Under the pieces are notes generated by a model. The model was not told the DNA's origin, did no database searches, and worked only from the letters and a program-made list of their open reading frames with translations. From positions 1 to 64,000 of the forward strand of contig CAMUYQ010000005.1 of NCBI GenBank assembly GCA_947165025.1: DNA of 64,000 nt, written 5' to 3'. The DNA comes from an uncultured Lachnospiraceae bacterium. Its GTDB lineage: Bacteria > Bacillota > Clostridia > Lachnospirales > Lachnospiraceae. A program made the translations under genes and the position numbers. Positions 19,979 through 29,577 of this stretch are shown one piece after another. Numbering within the stretch: the stretch's first letter is position 1; each line of letters starts with the position of its first letter.

Positions 19979-21358
19979 ATGAATACAGATACTATAGCAG
20001 CAATTGCTACGGGGATGACACCATCCGGTATCGGAATAATCAGAGTTAGCGGAGAGGATGCATTTAAAGTTGCATCCTCTGTTTTTCTCAAAAAAAACGG
20101 AAAGATACCGGAAGCATATGAAAACCGAAAAGCATATTTCGGTTATGTTCATGATAACGGAACGGTTCTTGATGAAGTTATCCTGTTGACATTTGTTGCA
20201 CCTTCTTCATTTACGGGTGAAAATACTGCCGAGATACAGTGCCACGGCGGTATCCTTATGATGCAGAAGATACTTGAGCTCTGTTTAAATAACGGTGCCA
20301 GAGCTGCGATGCCCGGAGAGTTTACAAAGCGGGCATTTCTTAACGGTAAGATGGATCTGTCGGAATCTGAAGCCGTCATGGATGTGATCGCATCTAAGAA
20401 TGATCTTGCACTTAAGAATTCCGTTAAGCAGCTTCGCGGTTCGTTGTATGAAAAGATCACGGATATAAGGGAGAAGATTCTTTATGAGACTGCTTTTATC
20501 GAATCCGCTCTTGATGATCCGGAACATTTTGATCTTGAGGGGTATCCCGATAAGCTGTCTGTAAAGCTTCTTTCCATACTTCATGATCTTGAAAAGCTTT
20601 CGGACAGTTTTGATGACGGAAGGATCCTGTCGGAAGGTGTGAGGACAGTTATACTCGGCAAACCGAATGTCGGAAAATCATCCCTTCTTAACATTCTGGC
20701 CGGAAGTGAACGTGCGATAGTTACTGAGATCGCGGGAACTACGAGAGATACGATCGAGGAAAAGATCAACATCGGTGGTGTTCTTCTTCATGTGATCGAT
20801 ACTGCGGGGATACGTGAATCGGATGATATCGTTGAGCAGATCGGTGTCAGAAAAGCGATGGAAATGGCTGAGGATGCGGATCTTGTCATTATGGTCGTTG
20901 ATTCTTCCACACCTTTGACACCTGAAGATGAGGAGATCCTCGGATTTATCAGGACTCATGAAAAGAAATGTGTGATACTGTTAAATAAAAGTGATCTTGA
21001 AAGTGTTATCGGGCCGGAAGAGATAGCATGCTATACGAATAATCCCGTGATCATGATATCCGCTAAGGATGAAACCGGTATTGATGAATTAAAAGAATTT
21101 ATTGTCAGGGAATATTCAAAAGGACTTCTTAAATATAATGATGAGATATTCATCACGAATATCCGACAGAAGGAAGCATTAAACAGTGCTATCGCATCAC
21201 TGCTTTGTGTTGCAAAGAGCATTACGGAAAAAATGCCTGAAGATTTCTATTCCATAGATCTGACTGCTGCCTATGAATCACTTGGTCTCATTATCGGAGA
21301 ACAGGTGGATGATGATGTTATCGAAGAGATATTCGGAAAATTCTGCATGGGCAAATAA
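19979..21358 (+). CDS. mnmE: tRNA uridine-34 modification GTPase MnmE
   Basis: A 459-residue GTPase that, with MnmG, makes the aminomethyl-type modification at wobble uridine 34 of certain tRNAs. The N-terminal folate-binding domain includes [16 protein letters not shown]. The G domain shows Walker [10 protein letters not shown] near residue 230, DTAGIRES and NKSD. The C-terminal catalytic motif is CMGK. It starts one base after jag, and mnmG follows, so the two partners are made together. Confidence 0.97.
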   Translation: MNTDTIAAIATGMTPSGIGIIRVSGEDAFKVASSVFLKKNGKIPEAYENRKAYFGYVHDNGTVLDEVILLTFVAPSSFTGENTAEIQCHGGILMMQKILELCLNNGARAAMPGEFTKRAFLNGKMDLSESEAVMDVIASKNDLALKNSVKQLRGSLYEKITDIREKILYETAFIESALDDPEHFDLEGYPDKLSVKLLSILHDLEKLSDSFDDGRILSEGVRTVILGKPNVGKSSLLNILAGSERAIVTEIAGTTRDTIEEKINIGGVLLHVIDTAGIRESDDIVEQIGVRKAMEMAEDADLVIMVVDSSTPLTPEDEEILGFIRTHEKKCVILLNKSDLESVIGPEEIACYTNNPVIMISAKDETGIDELKEFIVREYSKGLLKYNDEIFITNIRQKEALNSAIASLLCVAKSITEKMPEDFYSIDLTAAYESLGLIIGEQVDDDVIEEIFGKFCMGK

Positions 21359-21379
21359 TATTTGACCAATGGAGTCAAT

Positions 21380-23257
21380 ATGATACAAACTACCTTTACA
21401 GAAGAATATGATGTAGTCGTTGTAGGTGCGGGACATGCCGGATGTGAGGCTGCTCTTGCTTCTGCGCGTCTTGGTCTTAAGACTATAGTTTTCACGGTCA
21501 GTGTCAATTCGATCGCACTCATGCCATGTAATCCCAATATCGGTGGCAGTTCCAAGGGACATCTTGTCAGAGAGATAGATGCACTTGGCGGAGAAATGGG
21601 AAAGAATATCGACAAGACTTTCATCCAGTCAAAAATGCTTAATGTTTCAAAAGGTCCTGCTGTTCATTCTCTTCGTGCACAGGCAGATAAGGCTGATTAT
21701 TCAATGACAATGAGGCAGGTTCTTGAAAATCAGGAAAACCTGACTGTAAAGCAGGCCGAGGTCTGTGAGCTTATCATAGAAGACGGAGCCATAAAGGGTG
21801 TAAAGATATTTACGGGCGGAACTTATTTTGCAAAAGCTGTTGTACTTTGTACCGGAACATATCTCAGGGCCAGATGTCTGTGTGGTGAGGCCATAACTTA
21901 TACAGGACCGAATGGACTGATGGCTGCCAATCATCTGACCGAGAGTCTTATCGAAAACGGTATTGAACTTTTCAGATTCAAGACAGGGACTCCGGCGAGG
22001 ATAGACAGAAGATCGATCGATTTTTCTAAAATGGAAGAACAAAAGGGTGATGAAAAGGTCGTTCCGTTTTCATTTTCAACCGACCCGAAATCTGTTGAGA
22101 AGGAACAGATCAGCTGCTACCTTACATACACAAATGAAGAGACGCATAAGATCATCCGTGCCAATCTTGACCGTTCTCCCATTTACGCCGGAGTGATCGA
22201 AGGGACCGGACCGAGGTACTGCCCTTCTATCGAAGACAAGGTTGTAAGATTTGCCGATAAGAAAAGACATCAGCTCTTTGTCGAACCCGAAGGTCTTCAT
22301 ACAAATGAAATGTATATCTCCGGCATGTCATCTTCTCTTCCTGAGGATGTTCAGATCGCTATGTACAGAACAGTACCCGGACTTGAGAACTGTAAGATAG
22401 TCCGTAACGCATATGCTATCGAGTATGACTGCATAAATCCGGTTCAGTTGAAACACTCTTTGGAATTTAAAAAGATAAAGGGACTGTTTGCCGGTGGACA
22501 GTTTAACGGAAGTTCCGGATATGAGGAAGCCGGGGCCCAGGGTCTTGTGGCAGGAATAAATGCCGCCATGTATTGTCTTAAAAAAGATCCTCTTATTATC
22601 GACAGATCGGAAGGATACATAGGTGTCCTCATTGATGATCTTGTTACAAAGGAAACCCATGAACCTTACAGGATGATGACATCCCGTTCGGAATACAGAC
22701 TCCTGCTCAGACAGGATAATGCCGATCTCCGTCTGAGAAAAAAGGGATATAAAGTCGGGCTTATAAATGCCGATCAGTATAATGCTTTGCTTCTCAAAGA
22801 GAAACAGATTAAAGATGAGATCGAAAGACTGAAGACAACTTATGTCGGAAGTAATGCAAGGATACAGGATTTTATGGCTTCAAAAGATTCAGCTCTTTTG
22901 AAGTCGGGCATTCCTCTTGCGGAACTCATCTGCAGACCGGAACTGGATTATGAATCGATCGCACCGATAGATGATAACAGACCTGAACTTCCGGATGATG
23001 TTCGTGAACAGGTCAATATCAATATAAAGTATGAGGGATATATCGAAAGACAGAAAAAGCAGGTAGCTGCTTTTAAGAAGCTTGAAGAAAAGAAGCTTTC
23101 AGAAGATATTGATTATTCGAAGATCAAGGGACTGAGACTCGAAGCTTCATCCAAGCTAAATACTTTTAAACCTGTATCGATCGGTCAGGCTTCAAGAATA
23201 TCCGGAGTCAGTCCTGCTGACATTTCAGTCCTTCTGGTATACCTTACTGATAAATGA
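21380..23257 (+). CDS. mnmG: tRNA uridine-34 modification FAD enzyme MnmG
   Basis: A 625-residue FAD-dependent partner of MnmE. The dinucleotide-binding motif is [11 protein letters not shown] near the N-terminus, and other family blocks are [22 protein letters not shown] and [21 protein letters not shown] in parts. The ATG at 21380 is chosen because GGAG stands five bases before it; a TTG at 21362 would add six residues that do not belong to the family. Length is normal. Confidence 0.96.
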   Translation: MIQTTFTEEYDVVVVGAGHAGCEAALASARLGLKTIVFTVSVNSIALMPCNPNIGGSSKGHLVREIDALGGEMGKNIDKTFIQSKMLNVSKGPAVHSLRAQADKADYSMTMRQVLENQENLTVKQAEVCELIIEDGAIKGVKIFTGGTYFAKAVVLCTGTYLRARCLCGEAITYTGPNGLMAANHLTESLIENGIELFRFKTGTPARIDRRSIDFSKMEEQKGDEKVVPFSFSTDPKSVEKEQISCYLTYTNEETHKIIRANLDRSPIYAGVIEGTGPRYCPSIEDKVVRFADKKRHQLFVEPEGLHTNEMYISGMSSSLPEDVQIAMYRTVPGLENCKIVRNAYAIEYDCINPVQLKHSLEFKKIKGLFAGGQFNGSSGYEEAGAQGLVAGINAAMYCLKKDPLIIDRSEGYIGVLIDDLVTKETHEPYRMMTSRSEYRLLLRQDNADLRLRKKGYKVGLINADQYNALLLKEKQIKDEIERLKTTYVGSNARIQDFMASKDSALLKSGIPLAELICRPELDYESIAPIDDNRPELPDDVREQVNINIKYEGYIERQKKQVAAFKKLEEKKLSEDIDYSKIKGLRLEASSKLNTFKPVSIGQASRISGVSPADISVLLVYLTDK

Positions 23258-23267
23258 TCCTATTATC

Positions 23268-23972
23268 ATGAAAAAATTTCTAAAAGTTTTATCGGAATGG
23301 AATATTGATATAACCGACAGACAGCTTGAGATGTTTGAAAAGTATTATGAGATGCTGCTTGTGTGGAATGCAAAGTTTAATCTTACATCGATAACCGAAA
23401 AGGAAGATGTTTATATCAAACATTTTGCAGACAGTATTGCTGTTCTAAAGTATATCGATCTTAACGGAAGTTCGATAATTGATGTCGGGACCGGAGCCGG
23501 TTTTCCCGGTATCCCCGTCAGTATCATGTGCCCGGATTGTCATATTGTTCTTGCCGATTCGCTTAACAAGAGAGTCGGTTTTCTGAATGAAGTTATAAAT
23601 GAACTTGGATTGTCTGATGTTTCAGCTGTTCATGGCAGGGCCGAGGATCTTGCTTTTGATGTAGATCTTAGAGAAAGTTTTGATGTTGCTTTTTCCAGAG
23701 CTGTTTCGAATCTGTCGACTCTTTCCGAATACTGTTTACCTTTTGTAAAAATCAACGGTAGATTTATTTCATATAAAAGTGGTAATGTTGATGATGAACT
23801 CTCATCTGCCGATAAAGCGATCGGAATTCTTGGTGGGCGTTTGGATCGTATTGAGAAATTTGAGATCCCCGGTTTCGGGTATGACAGATCTTTTGTTTTT
23901 ATAGATAAGTGTGATCATACCCCGAAAAAGTATCCGAGGAAAGCAGGAACTCCTTTGAAGAATCCTTTATAG
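23268..23972 (+). CDS. rsmG: 16S rRNA guanine-527 N7-methyltransferase RsmG
   Basis: A 234-residue SAM-dependent methyltransferase that methylates G527 of 16S rRNA; loss gives low-level streptomycin resistance in other bacteria. The SAM-binding motif is DVGTGAGFPGIP near residue 72, the N-terminal LLVWNAKFNLTSI block is characteristic, and SRAVSNLSTLSEY matches the family. It lies in the conserved mnmE-mnmG-rsmG order, with 10 bases after mnmG. Confidence 0.95.
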   Translation: MKKFLKVLSEWNIDITDRQLEMFEKYYEMLLVWNAKFNLTSITEKEDVYIKHFADSIAVLKYIDLNGSSIIDVGTGAGFPGIPVSIMCPDCHIVLADSLNKRVGFLNEVINELGLSDVSAVHGRAEDLAFDVDLRESFDVAFSRAVSNLSTLSEYCLPFVKINGRFISYKSGNVDDELSSADKAIGILGGRLDRIEKFEIPGFGYDRSFVFIDKCDHTPKKYPRKAGTPLKNPL

Positions 23973-23990
23973 AGTTATGGAGAAAATGAT

Positions 23991-24722
23991 ATGACCAGTA
24001 AAGATTTGATCGAAGCTTGCGATATTCTTGTTAAACTGGAACAGGAATTTTCTGTTGAGGAAGCAAGACTGTCCGGTATTTCCAATGAACATGCAATGAG
24101 GATCGATGAACTCGATCAGCAGATCACCGTGTTCCGAAGAAATGAAGATGTTGATTTCCGTGTTTTCTCTCCGAGGAATGTTTCCACCGGTACATCCGAT
24201 AAGATCAAAACTCTTGAAAGTGAAAAGAAACAGCTCGAGCGCGAGAAGAAAGATGCGGACAAACAGCTTCATTATTATTCCGGGAAAACCGAAATGATCG
24301 GAAAGGTTTTATCCCTCCTTCGCGGAGATCTTATGGAAGAGTCCGAGGAGGACAGCCCGACGGTTATCAAGAGCAGAAACCCTTTTGCGTTTCTTGATGA
24401 AGAGGAAGAAGTTCAGGATCAGGAAGAAGATACAGAAGCAACGGCTGACAAGGTTGCTTCTCTTTTCAAAGAAGCGAATGCCAAGATCAAAGAAGATCTT
24501 CTTGATCAATCCGATGTTGAACCTGATTATGATGTTCCGGTTAAATCAAAAGCGACTCCTTCTTTTTCCGGATCGGGGGTTCCTGTTGAAGAAGTCGAAA
24601 GAGTCTGTCATAAGGTTGAGTTCTGTGAGAAGATAATCAGCAATGATGGGATCAGGGCAAAGCTTGAGATCAAAAATATCGCTACCGATCTTCGGGATCT
24701 TATCAGAGCATATAATAAATAA
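23991..24722 (+). CDS. Uncharacterised acidic coiled-coil protein
   Basis: A 243-residue protein I do not recognise. Residues 1-45 look helical. A heptad-rich Lys/Glu stretch at ~65-100 (around LESEKKQLEREKKDADKQL) predicts a coiled coil. Residues ~105-170 are strongly acidic (DEEEEVQDQEEDTEA region), and a C-terminal helical part (~200-243) contains CHKVEFCEKI. It has no signal peptide or membrane segment. It is 18 bases after rsmG and ends eight bases before the first parS site, so it sits at the chromosome-segregation locus. Confidence 0.75.
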   Translation: MTSKDLIEACDILVKLEQEFSVEEARLSGISNEHAMRIDELDQQITVFRRNEDVDFRVFSPRNVSTGTSDKIKTLESEKKQLEREKKDADKQLHYYSGKTEMIGKVLSLLRGDLMEESEEDSPTVIKSRNPFAFLDEEEEVQDQEEDTEATADKVASLFKEANAKIKEDLLDQSDVEPDYDVPVKSKATPSFSGSGVPVEEVERVCHKVEFCEKIISNDGIRAKLEIKNIATDLRDLIRAYNK

Positions 24723-24730
24723 TGTTTTTA

Positions 24731-24746
24731 TGTTTCACGTGAAACA
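24731..24746. promoter_or_regulatory. parS site 1
   Basis: A perfect 16-base palindrome TGTTTCACGTGAAACA, the consensus centromere site bound by ParB. It lies eight bases after the coiled-coil gene. Confidence 0.97.
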
Positions 24747-24777
24747 TTTGTCACATTATTTCCTGACCACTATATAA

Positions 24778-24793
24778 TGTTTCACGTGAAACA
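24778..24793. promoter_or_regulatory. parS site 2
   Basis: A second perfect TGTTTCACGTGAAACA, 31 bases after the first. Confidence 0.97.
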
Positions 24794-24813
24794 TTTTTGA
24801 CCAATATCTAGTC

Positions 24814-24829
24814 GGTTTCACGTGAAACA
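24814..24829. promoter_or_regulatory. parS site 3
   Basis: GGTTTCACGTGAAACA differs from consensus only at the first base. It lies 20 bases after the second site and about 45 bases before the parA promoter, so ParB spreading could repress parAB. Confidence 0.93.
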
Positions 24830-24874
24830 TAAATATTTCACAAAAATAAATCCCAAAAATAAATAATGTCTTAA

Positions 24875-24903
24875 TTGAAAAAGAAAATTGACTGTGAGAT
24901 AAT
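24875..24903 (+). promoter_or_regulatory. Candidate parAB promoter
   Basis: TTGAAA (24875-24880), a 17-base spacer and GATAAT (24898-24903), 45 bases before parA and just after the parS cluster. Confidence 0.65.
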
Positions 24904-24948
24904 CGAAGCAATTCGAATCACAGAAAGTAAAATTATCAGGAGTATCAT

Positions 24949-25719
24949 ATGGGCAAGATCATATCCATAGCAAATCAAAAGGGCGGAGTCGGAAAAACAA
25001 CGACAGCCATCAATCTTTCAGCCGCATTGGCAAAGCAGGGAAAGAAAGTTCTTCTTATCGATTGCGATCCGCAGGGAAATGCAACAAGCGGATTTGGTAT
25101 AGAAAAGAACACCGTTGAAAATACGGTCTATGAACTGATGCTAGGAGACTGTTCGGTGAAAGACTGTATCATAAAAGATGTCAGGAAAAATCTCTCGGTC
25201 ATCCCGTCCAATGTCAATCTGGCCGGAGCGGATATTGAACTGATCGGAACTGAGAAGAAAGAGTTCATTCTGAAAGAGGAAGTTGACTGGGTGATAAACG
25301 ACTATGATTATATAATGATCGATTGCCCCCCTTCACTTAATACACTTACGGTCAATGCGATGGTCGCATCATCAACCGTACTTGTTCCGATCCAGTGCGA
25401 GTATTATGCTCTCGAAGGAATCAGTCAGTTGATCTATACGATCAATCTGGTAAGGGAAAGACTGAACCCCACTCTTAATATCGAAGGTGTTGTATTTACG
25501 ATGTATGACTCAAGGACAAATCTGTCCCAGCAGGTAGTCAACAATGTTAAAGAGAATCTGACCCAGTATGTATTCGAAACGGTGATCCCGAGAAATATCC
25601 GACTGGCCGAAGCCCCCAGTTTCGGAGAACCAATCACGGATTACGATCCGAGATCTATCGGTGCCAAGAGCTATATGGATCTTGCAAAAGAACTGATCAA
25701 AAAGAACAGTAAGAATTGA
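24949..25719 (+). CDS. parA: Chromosome partitioning ATPase ParA/Soj
   Basis: A 256-residue ParA-type ATPase that segregates origins with ParB and, as Soj in Bacillus, also controls DnaA. The deviant Walker [10 protein letters not shown] is near residue 11, with signature [12 protein letters not shown] near 38 and Walker B MIDCPPSL near 120. It has no N-terminal DNA-binding extension, as expected for chromosomal forms. It follows three parS sites and precedes parB by 19 bases. Confidence 0.96.
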   Translation: MGKIISIANQKGGVGKTTTAINLSAALAKQGKKVLLIDCDPQGNATSGFGIEKNTVENTVYELMLGDCSVKDCIIKDVRKNLSVIPSNVNLAGADIELIGTEKKEFILKEEVDWVINDYDYIMIDCPPSLNTLTVNAMVASSTVLVPIQCEYYALEGISQLIYTINLVRERLNPTLNIEGVVFTMYDSRTNLSQQVVNNVKENLTQYVFETVIPRNIRLAEAPSFGEPITDYDPRSIGAKSYMDLAKELIKKNSKN

Positions 25720-25738
25720 TATATAAAGGAGAAGGAAC

Positions 25739-26617
25739 ATGGCAGCAAGAAAGGGACTTGGAAAAGGACTCGACACACTGATACCGAAGGGAGTTGTTGT
25801 TAACGACAAAGCATCTGCATCTGATAACGTTAAAGCAGCAAGCCCGGATCAGGTTGTTAAGATAACAAAGGTTGAACCCAACCGTAATCAGCCGCGTAAG
25901 AAATTTGATGAGGATGAACTTCAGGAACTGTCCGATTCCATCAAGATCCACGGAGTACTCTTCCCTATACTTGTAGTCAACCGCGGAGATTATTATGAGA
26001 TAGTAGCCGGGGAAAGAAGATGGAGAGCCGCCAAAATGGCAGGGCTCAAAGAAGTACCTGTTATAATTAGGGATTATACAGAAAAGCAGATCGCAGAGAT
26101 ATCGCTAATCGAGAACATCCAGAGAACTGACCTCAATCCGATCGAGGAAGCAAAAGCATACAAGGATCTTATAGACAAGTATAATTATAAGCAGGATGAA
26201 CTTGCCGAAAGAGTATCAAAGAGCAGAACGGCTATAACAAATATCATGAGACTTCTCAAGCTTGCCGGTAATGTTCAGGATATGGTCATGGAGGATCTTA
26301 TCTCGGCCGGACATGCAAGAGCACTTCTTGCCATCGATAATCCCGATGAACAGTATGAACTTGCACAGCGTGTTCTGGATGAAAAGCTTTCCGTAAGGGA
26401 TATCGAGAAGATAGTCAAGGATAAGAACAAGCCGAAGATCCAGAAGAAAAAGAATGAGAAACAGGAAGCCCTGTATAAAGATATAGAAGAAAAGCTCAAA
26501 GCAAGTATAGGAACAAAAGTCACAATCACCTCAAAAGGTGACAGCATGGGCAAGATAGAAATCGACTTTTATAATCAGGACGACCTTCAGAAGATAATGG
26601 ATCTTCTTCTGGCATGA
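25739..26617 (+). CDS. parB: Chromosome partitioning protein ParB/Spo0J
   Basis: A 292-residue CTP-dependent DNA clamp that loads at parS and spreads. The N-terminus GKGLGKGLDTLIP interacts with ParA in the family. The CTPase motifs are GERRWRAA and the ENIQR-containing box (SLIENIQRTDLNP). A helix-turn-helix follows at ~150-175, and a dimerisation domain ends the protein. Three parS sites lie 0.9 kb upstream. Confidence 0.96.
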   Translation: MAARKGLGKGLDTLIPKGVVVNDKASASDNVKAASPDQVVKITKVEPNRNQPRKKFDEDELQELSDSIKIHGVLFPILVVNRGDYYEIVAGERRWRAAKMAGLKEVPVIIRDYTEKQIAEISLIENIQRTDLNPIEEAKAYKDLIDKYNYKQDELAERVSKSRTAITNIMRLLKLAGNVQDMVMEDLISAGHARALLAIDNPDEQYELAQRVLDEKLSVRDIEKIVKDKNKPKIQKKKNEKQEALYKDIEEKLKASIGTKVTITSKGDSMGKIEIDFYNQDDLQKIMDLLLA

Positions 26618-26645
26618 TCAAAATCATTACGGAAAGGGAAGCTAA

Positions 26646-27167
26646 ATGAATTACGGAATACTGGACAGCATAGGAATATCGGATCCCGGAGTCCCCATTT
26701 TGATAATGTTCTTTATGATCATTATCCTGCTCGTACTTCTGGTCTTTCTACTCATCAGATATAACCAGCTGAATGTCAGTTATCAGATGTTCATGAAAGG
26801 AAGAAAAGCAGAGAGTCTCGAGGAAGAGATAGGAGCACTGTTTGATGATATCTCCACTCTTAAGGCAACGACCGAAAAGAGTAAAAAAGATATAAAGAAG
26901 ATAATAGAGAATCTTCGCGAGACATATCAGAGAGTAGGTATCGTCAAGTACGATGCATTTAAAGAAATGGGAGGAAAGCTTTCGTTTTCCATTGCTCTTC
27001 TGAATGATAATGAGACCGGATTTATCATTAATTCCATTCACTCAAGTGAAGGATGCTATGTCTATACTAAAGAGATAGTAAACGGTGAGTGTGCGATATC
27101 ACTCGGCGATGAAGAAAAGAAAGCGCTTACACTTGCACTTTCCGCAGAACCTTATGAATTTGACTGA
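26646..27167 (+). CDS. DUF4446 family membrane-anchored protein
   Basis: A 173-residue protein with one N-terminal membrane segment (about residues 17-38), a short coiled coil (~55-85) and a C-terminal globular DUF4446 domain containing GIVKYDAFKEMGGKLSFSIA in family form. DUF4446 genes usually follow parB in Clostridia, as here (28 bases downstream). No function is established. The topology suggests a cytoplasmic domain tethered to the membrane. Confidence 0.85.
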   Translation: MNYGILDSIGISDPGVPILIMFFMIIILLVLLVFLLIRYNQLNVSYQMFMKGRKAESLEEEIGALFDDISTLKATTEKSKKDIKKIIENLRETYQRVGIVKYDAFKEMGGKLSFSIALLNDNETGFIINSIHSSEGCYVYTKEIVNGECAISLGDEEKKALTLALSAEPYEFD

Positions 27168-27169
27168 AC

Positions 27170-28228
27170 ATGAAAACAATATCCGTTAGTGAGCTTACGG
27201 GTGGTGAGTATCTTGCAAGGCCCGTAAAGCTTGATGACAATCAGACACTGTTTTACGAAGGAACGTGCCTTTATATGAAACATATAGAGGCTTTGGTTTC
27301 TGCGGACATAAAAGAAGTTGTGATCTTTGAACCGACGACCCTGTCTCCGAGAGAGAAGAAGGTCATCAGGGAACAGCTGAAGGCCGACTGCTCCAAAAAG
27401 ATGCAGAGCGTCATGGAACAGTTTGTCACATACGATAATGGGATTAAGGAGATATCGGAAACCGCAAACGAGATAGTTGAAGACATGTTCTCCAGAGAAG
27501 AAGTTGTCGACAGGGTATACGACATCCGTGAGAGAAATGCCGATCTGTATGACCACAGCGTTATGGTCGCATCTTTATCGATCCTTACCGCACTCAAGAT
27601 GAATCTGTCCCAGTGGGAAGTGTATGATATCGGTGTCGGAAGCCTTCTTCACGACATGGGACTCAGATATCTGTCGACACCTTATCAGGATGTGGATGTC
27701 GATAATGAATTTGATCCGGAGTCTCTGTTTGAATACAGAAAACACACGCTTTACGGATTTTCATCAGTGGAAAAAGAAACCTGGATGAGTAATGAATCCA
27801 AGAAGATCATCCTGTTCCACCATGAAAGACTGGACAGGAGCGGATATCCGTTCAAGCAGATCGTAATGCCGATAGGTGTCCGGATCGTTGCGATCGCGGA
27901 TGCGTTTGATGATATCCTTTGCGGGATCGGAAAGAAGCGCGGCAATGTCCGTCAGGCGCTTGAGTATATCAGAAACGGAAAAGATAAACTTTTTGAGGGA
28001 AGGATCGTAGATTATTTCCTTGAATTCATAGCTGCTTATCCTGTCGGAACAACAGTCGTCACAAACAGAGGAGATGAGGCTGTTGTCATCGAACAGAACG
28101 AGCACTTTACCGACCGTCCTAAGATCAAACTTATCAAGGACCGTTTCGGAAAATTATATGATGAAGACAAATTGATCGATCTTCTTGAAAATGATGATAT
28201 ATCGATCGAAAATGTTAAGGAGAGCTGA
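27170..28228 (+). CDS. HD-GYP-like cyclic-di-GMP phosphodiesterase
   Basis: A 352-residue cytoplasmic protein. Residues 1-105 are an uncharacterised N-terminal domain. Residues ~125-270 form an HD-GYP domain with the metal-binding H in LYDHSV, the HD pair in LLHDMGLRY, and HHERLDRSGYP. The last motif keeps GYP but has Arg where the usual HHExxDGxGYP has Gly. Its likely reaction is hydrolysis of cyclic di-GMP. It begins two bases after the DUF4446 stop codon. Two GGDEF proteins in the window could make the substrate. Confidence 0.82.
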   Translation: MKTISVSELTGGEYLARPVKLDDNQTLFYEGTCLYMKHIEALVSADIKEVVIFEPTTLSPREKKVIREQLKADCSKKMQSVMEQFVTYDNGIKEISETANEIVEDMFSREEVVDRVYDIRERNADLYDHSVMVASLSILTALKMNLSQWEVYDIGVGSLLHDMGLRYLSTPYQDVDVDNEFDPESLFEYRKHTLYGFSSVEKETWMSNESKKIILFHHERLDRSGYPFKQIVMPIGVRIVAIADAFDDILCGIGKKRGNVRQALEYIRNGKDKLFEGRIVDYFLEFIAAYPVGTTVVTNRGDEAVVIEQNEHFTDRPKIKLIKDRFGKLYDEDKLIDLLENDDISIENVKES

Positions 28229-29103
28229 TGCACAGATATCTTCGTGCTGTTGGATTTTCCAATATTGAAACAAAAAAACAGGTCCGTGATCTGATGAATG
28301 ATGTGATAATCAATCCGAACAGGAAAGAGTTCATCGAGACGGGAAGAGACAGTATACTTGTTGAGTATTCCAAGAACTACTGTCCGACATGTGGGATCAC
28401 GCTTCGCGGAGAGTATGATGATACGAACAATCTTACTCTTGATTTTTATTACCCATTTGCGCAGGGTGATGAAGTATCGACAACCGAGGAAGTCAGTGTG
28501 GAAAGACATGCTGACAAGGAATCATTTGCGGGCATGTGTGAAGACTACCGTATGGGCGCCACCCTTATCTACTATGTTCAGAACGGCATGACCGTGATGA
28601 AGAACATGAAGAACGGAGAGCTTGAAAAGGCAAAGGTCCCCACTTATCTGTCGGCACTCTCCTGTGGCGGGACGATAATGCTCCCGATCCAGAAAGATCC
28701 GAAGCAGAAGGAACTGTTAAGGAAAGCTTCCGCTGACCGGAACAAAAGGATTATGGCCGCAAAGAACGGTGATGAGGAGGCGATCGAGCAGCTCACACTC
28801 GAGGATATAGATACATACAGCGCCGTAAGCAAGAGGATCCTCAAGGACGATGTGTTCTCGCTTGTTGATTCGTACTTCATGCCAAACGGTGTTGAGTGCG
28901 ATCACTATTCGATCCTTGCCGAGATCATGGATTTCAGGCTGGAGACCAATTCACTGTCTTCGGAAAGAGTATATGCATTCAACTTAAGTTGCAACGGGAT
29001 CGCGATCACTCTTTGCATCAATGAAAAAGACCTTCTCGGCGAGCCCGAGATCGGAAGAAGATTCAGAGGTAACATCTGGCTTCAGGGCGAGATAAGAGTT
29101 TGA
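28228..29103 (+). CDS. DUF3881 family protein
   Basis: A 291-residue cytoplasmic protein of a family found mainly in Lachnospiraceae. The N-terminal MHRYLRAVGFSNI is characteristic. There is a CPTCG motif near residue 52, but no second cysteine pair, so a zinc ribbon is not certain. Its start codon overlaps the HD-GYP stop codon (TGATG), so the two are translationally coupled. Function is unknown. Confidence 0.82.
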   Translation: MHRYLRAVGFSNIETKKQVRDLMNDVIINPNRKEFIETGRDSILVEYSKNYCPTCGITLRGEYDDTNNLTLDFYYPFAQGDEVSTTEEVSVERHADKESFAGMCEDYRMGATLIYYVQNGMTVMKNMKNGELEKAKVPTYLSALSCGGTIMLPIQKDPKQKELLRKASADRNKRIMAAKNGDEEAIEQLTLEDIDTYSAVSKRILKDDVFSLVDSYFMPNGVECDHYSILAEIMDFRLETNSLSSERVYAFNLSCNGIAITLCINEKDLLGEPEIGRRFRGNIWLQGEIRV

Positions 29104-29127
29104 CCAAAAGACGATTTATGATATAAT
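29100..29127 (+). promoter_or_regulatory. Promoter of the tRNA-Arg locus
   Basis: TTGACC (29100-29105), a 16-base spacer and TATAAT (29122-29127). Transcription would begin near 29134, just before the truncated tRNA. The -35 element overlaps the last codon of the DUF3881 gene. Confidence 0.8.
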
Positions 29128-29138
29128 ATCCCACGTGC

Positions 29139-29179
29139 GTTCCCTTAGTTAAATGGATATAACAGGAGCCTCCTAAGCG
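29139..29179 (+). pseudogene. tRNA-Arg(CCT) 5' half
   Basis: This has every part of the 5' half of a tRNA: acceptor GTTCCCT, U8-A9, D arm GTTA/TAAC, stem GGAGC and loop CTCCTAA with anticodon CCT. After GC the expected 3' anticodon stem (GCTCC) is missing and the sequence is unrelated. A T arm followed by AGGGAAC, fully complementary to this acceptor, lies 2.5 kb downstream at 31686-31710. The gene is therefore broken in the anticodon arm, with its promoter intact. Confidence 0.8.
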
Positions 29180-29290
29180 GTACGTTAAATGCTCATAATC
29201 CGCTTGGTTATTGGGTTTTGACAATTTTATAAGTGAGTGACAATGAGTGACACCATTTTTCTTTGGTCGTCAACTCGTTGATAACACTAA

Positions 29291-29364
29291 GTCCACGTAG
29301 CTCAGCAGGATAGAGCGTTCGCCTCCTAAGCGAAAGGCCGGAGGTTCGAATCCTCTCGTGGACG
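29291..29364 (+). tRNA. tRNA-Arg (anticodon CCT)
   Basis: A 74-base complete cloverleaf. The acceptor GTCCACG/CGTGGAC pairs fully, the discriminator is G, the anticodon loop CTCCTAA gives CCT (reads AGG), and the T arm contains TTCGAAT. CCA is not encoded. It shares a 12-base identity, GCCTCCTAAGCG, with the broken tRNA 153 bases upstream but otherwise differs. It has no convincing promoter of its own and may depend on the one at 29100. Confidence 0.96.
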
Positions 29365-29366
29365 CT

Positions 29367-29397
29367 GAGAAGCCCTATTTATAGGGCTTCTCTTTTT
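29367..29397 (+). terminator. Terminator of tRNA-Arg
   Basis: GAGAAGCCCTA/TAGGGCTTCTC (eleven perfect pairs, four-base loop) followed by TTTTT, starting two bases after the tRNA. Confidence 0.93.
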
Positions 29398-29513
29398 GTC
29401 AATTTACTCTTAATATCTTCGAGTGTTCGGTTGTCAACGAGACTATAAAGGGCTTCTTTCGAAGCTCGATAAAGAAATGGCGGGATAAAATGACCCCATG
29501 ACCCAAAATCACG

Positions 29514-29542
29514 GTGACATGCTCTGTTATATGTGTTATGAT
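29514..29542 (+). promoter_or_regulatory. Candidate promoter of the GGDEF-EAL gene
   Basis: GTGACA (29514-29519), a 17-base spacer and TATGAT (29537-29542), in the gap after the tRNA terminator. Confidence 0.5.
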
Positions 29543-29577
29543 AAAAGTTACCCCCATGTATGCAAACGGTGATCTGT

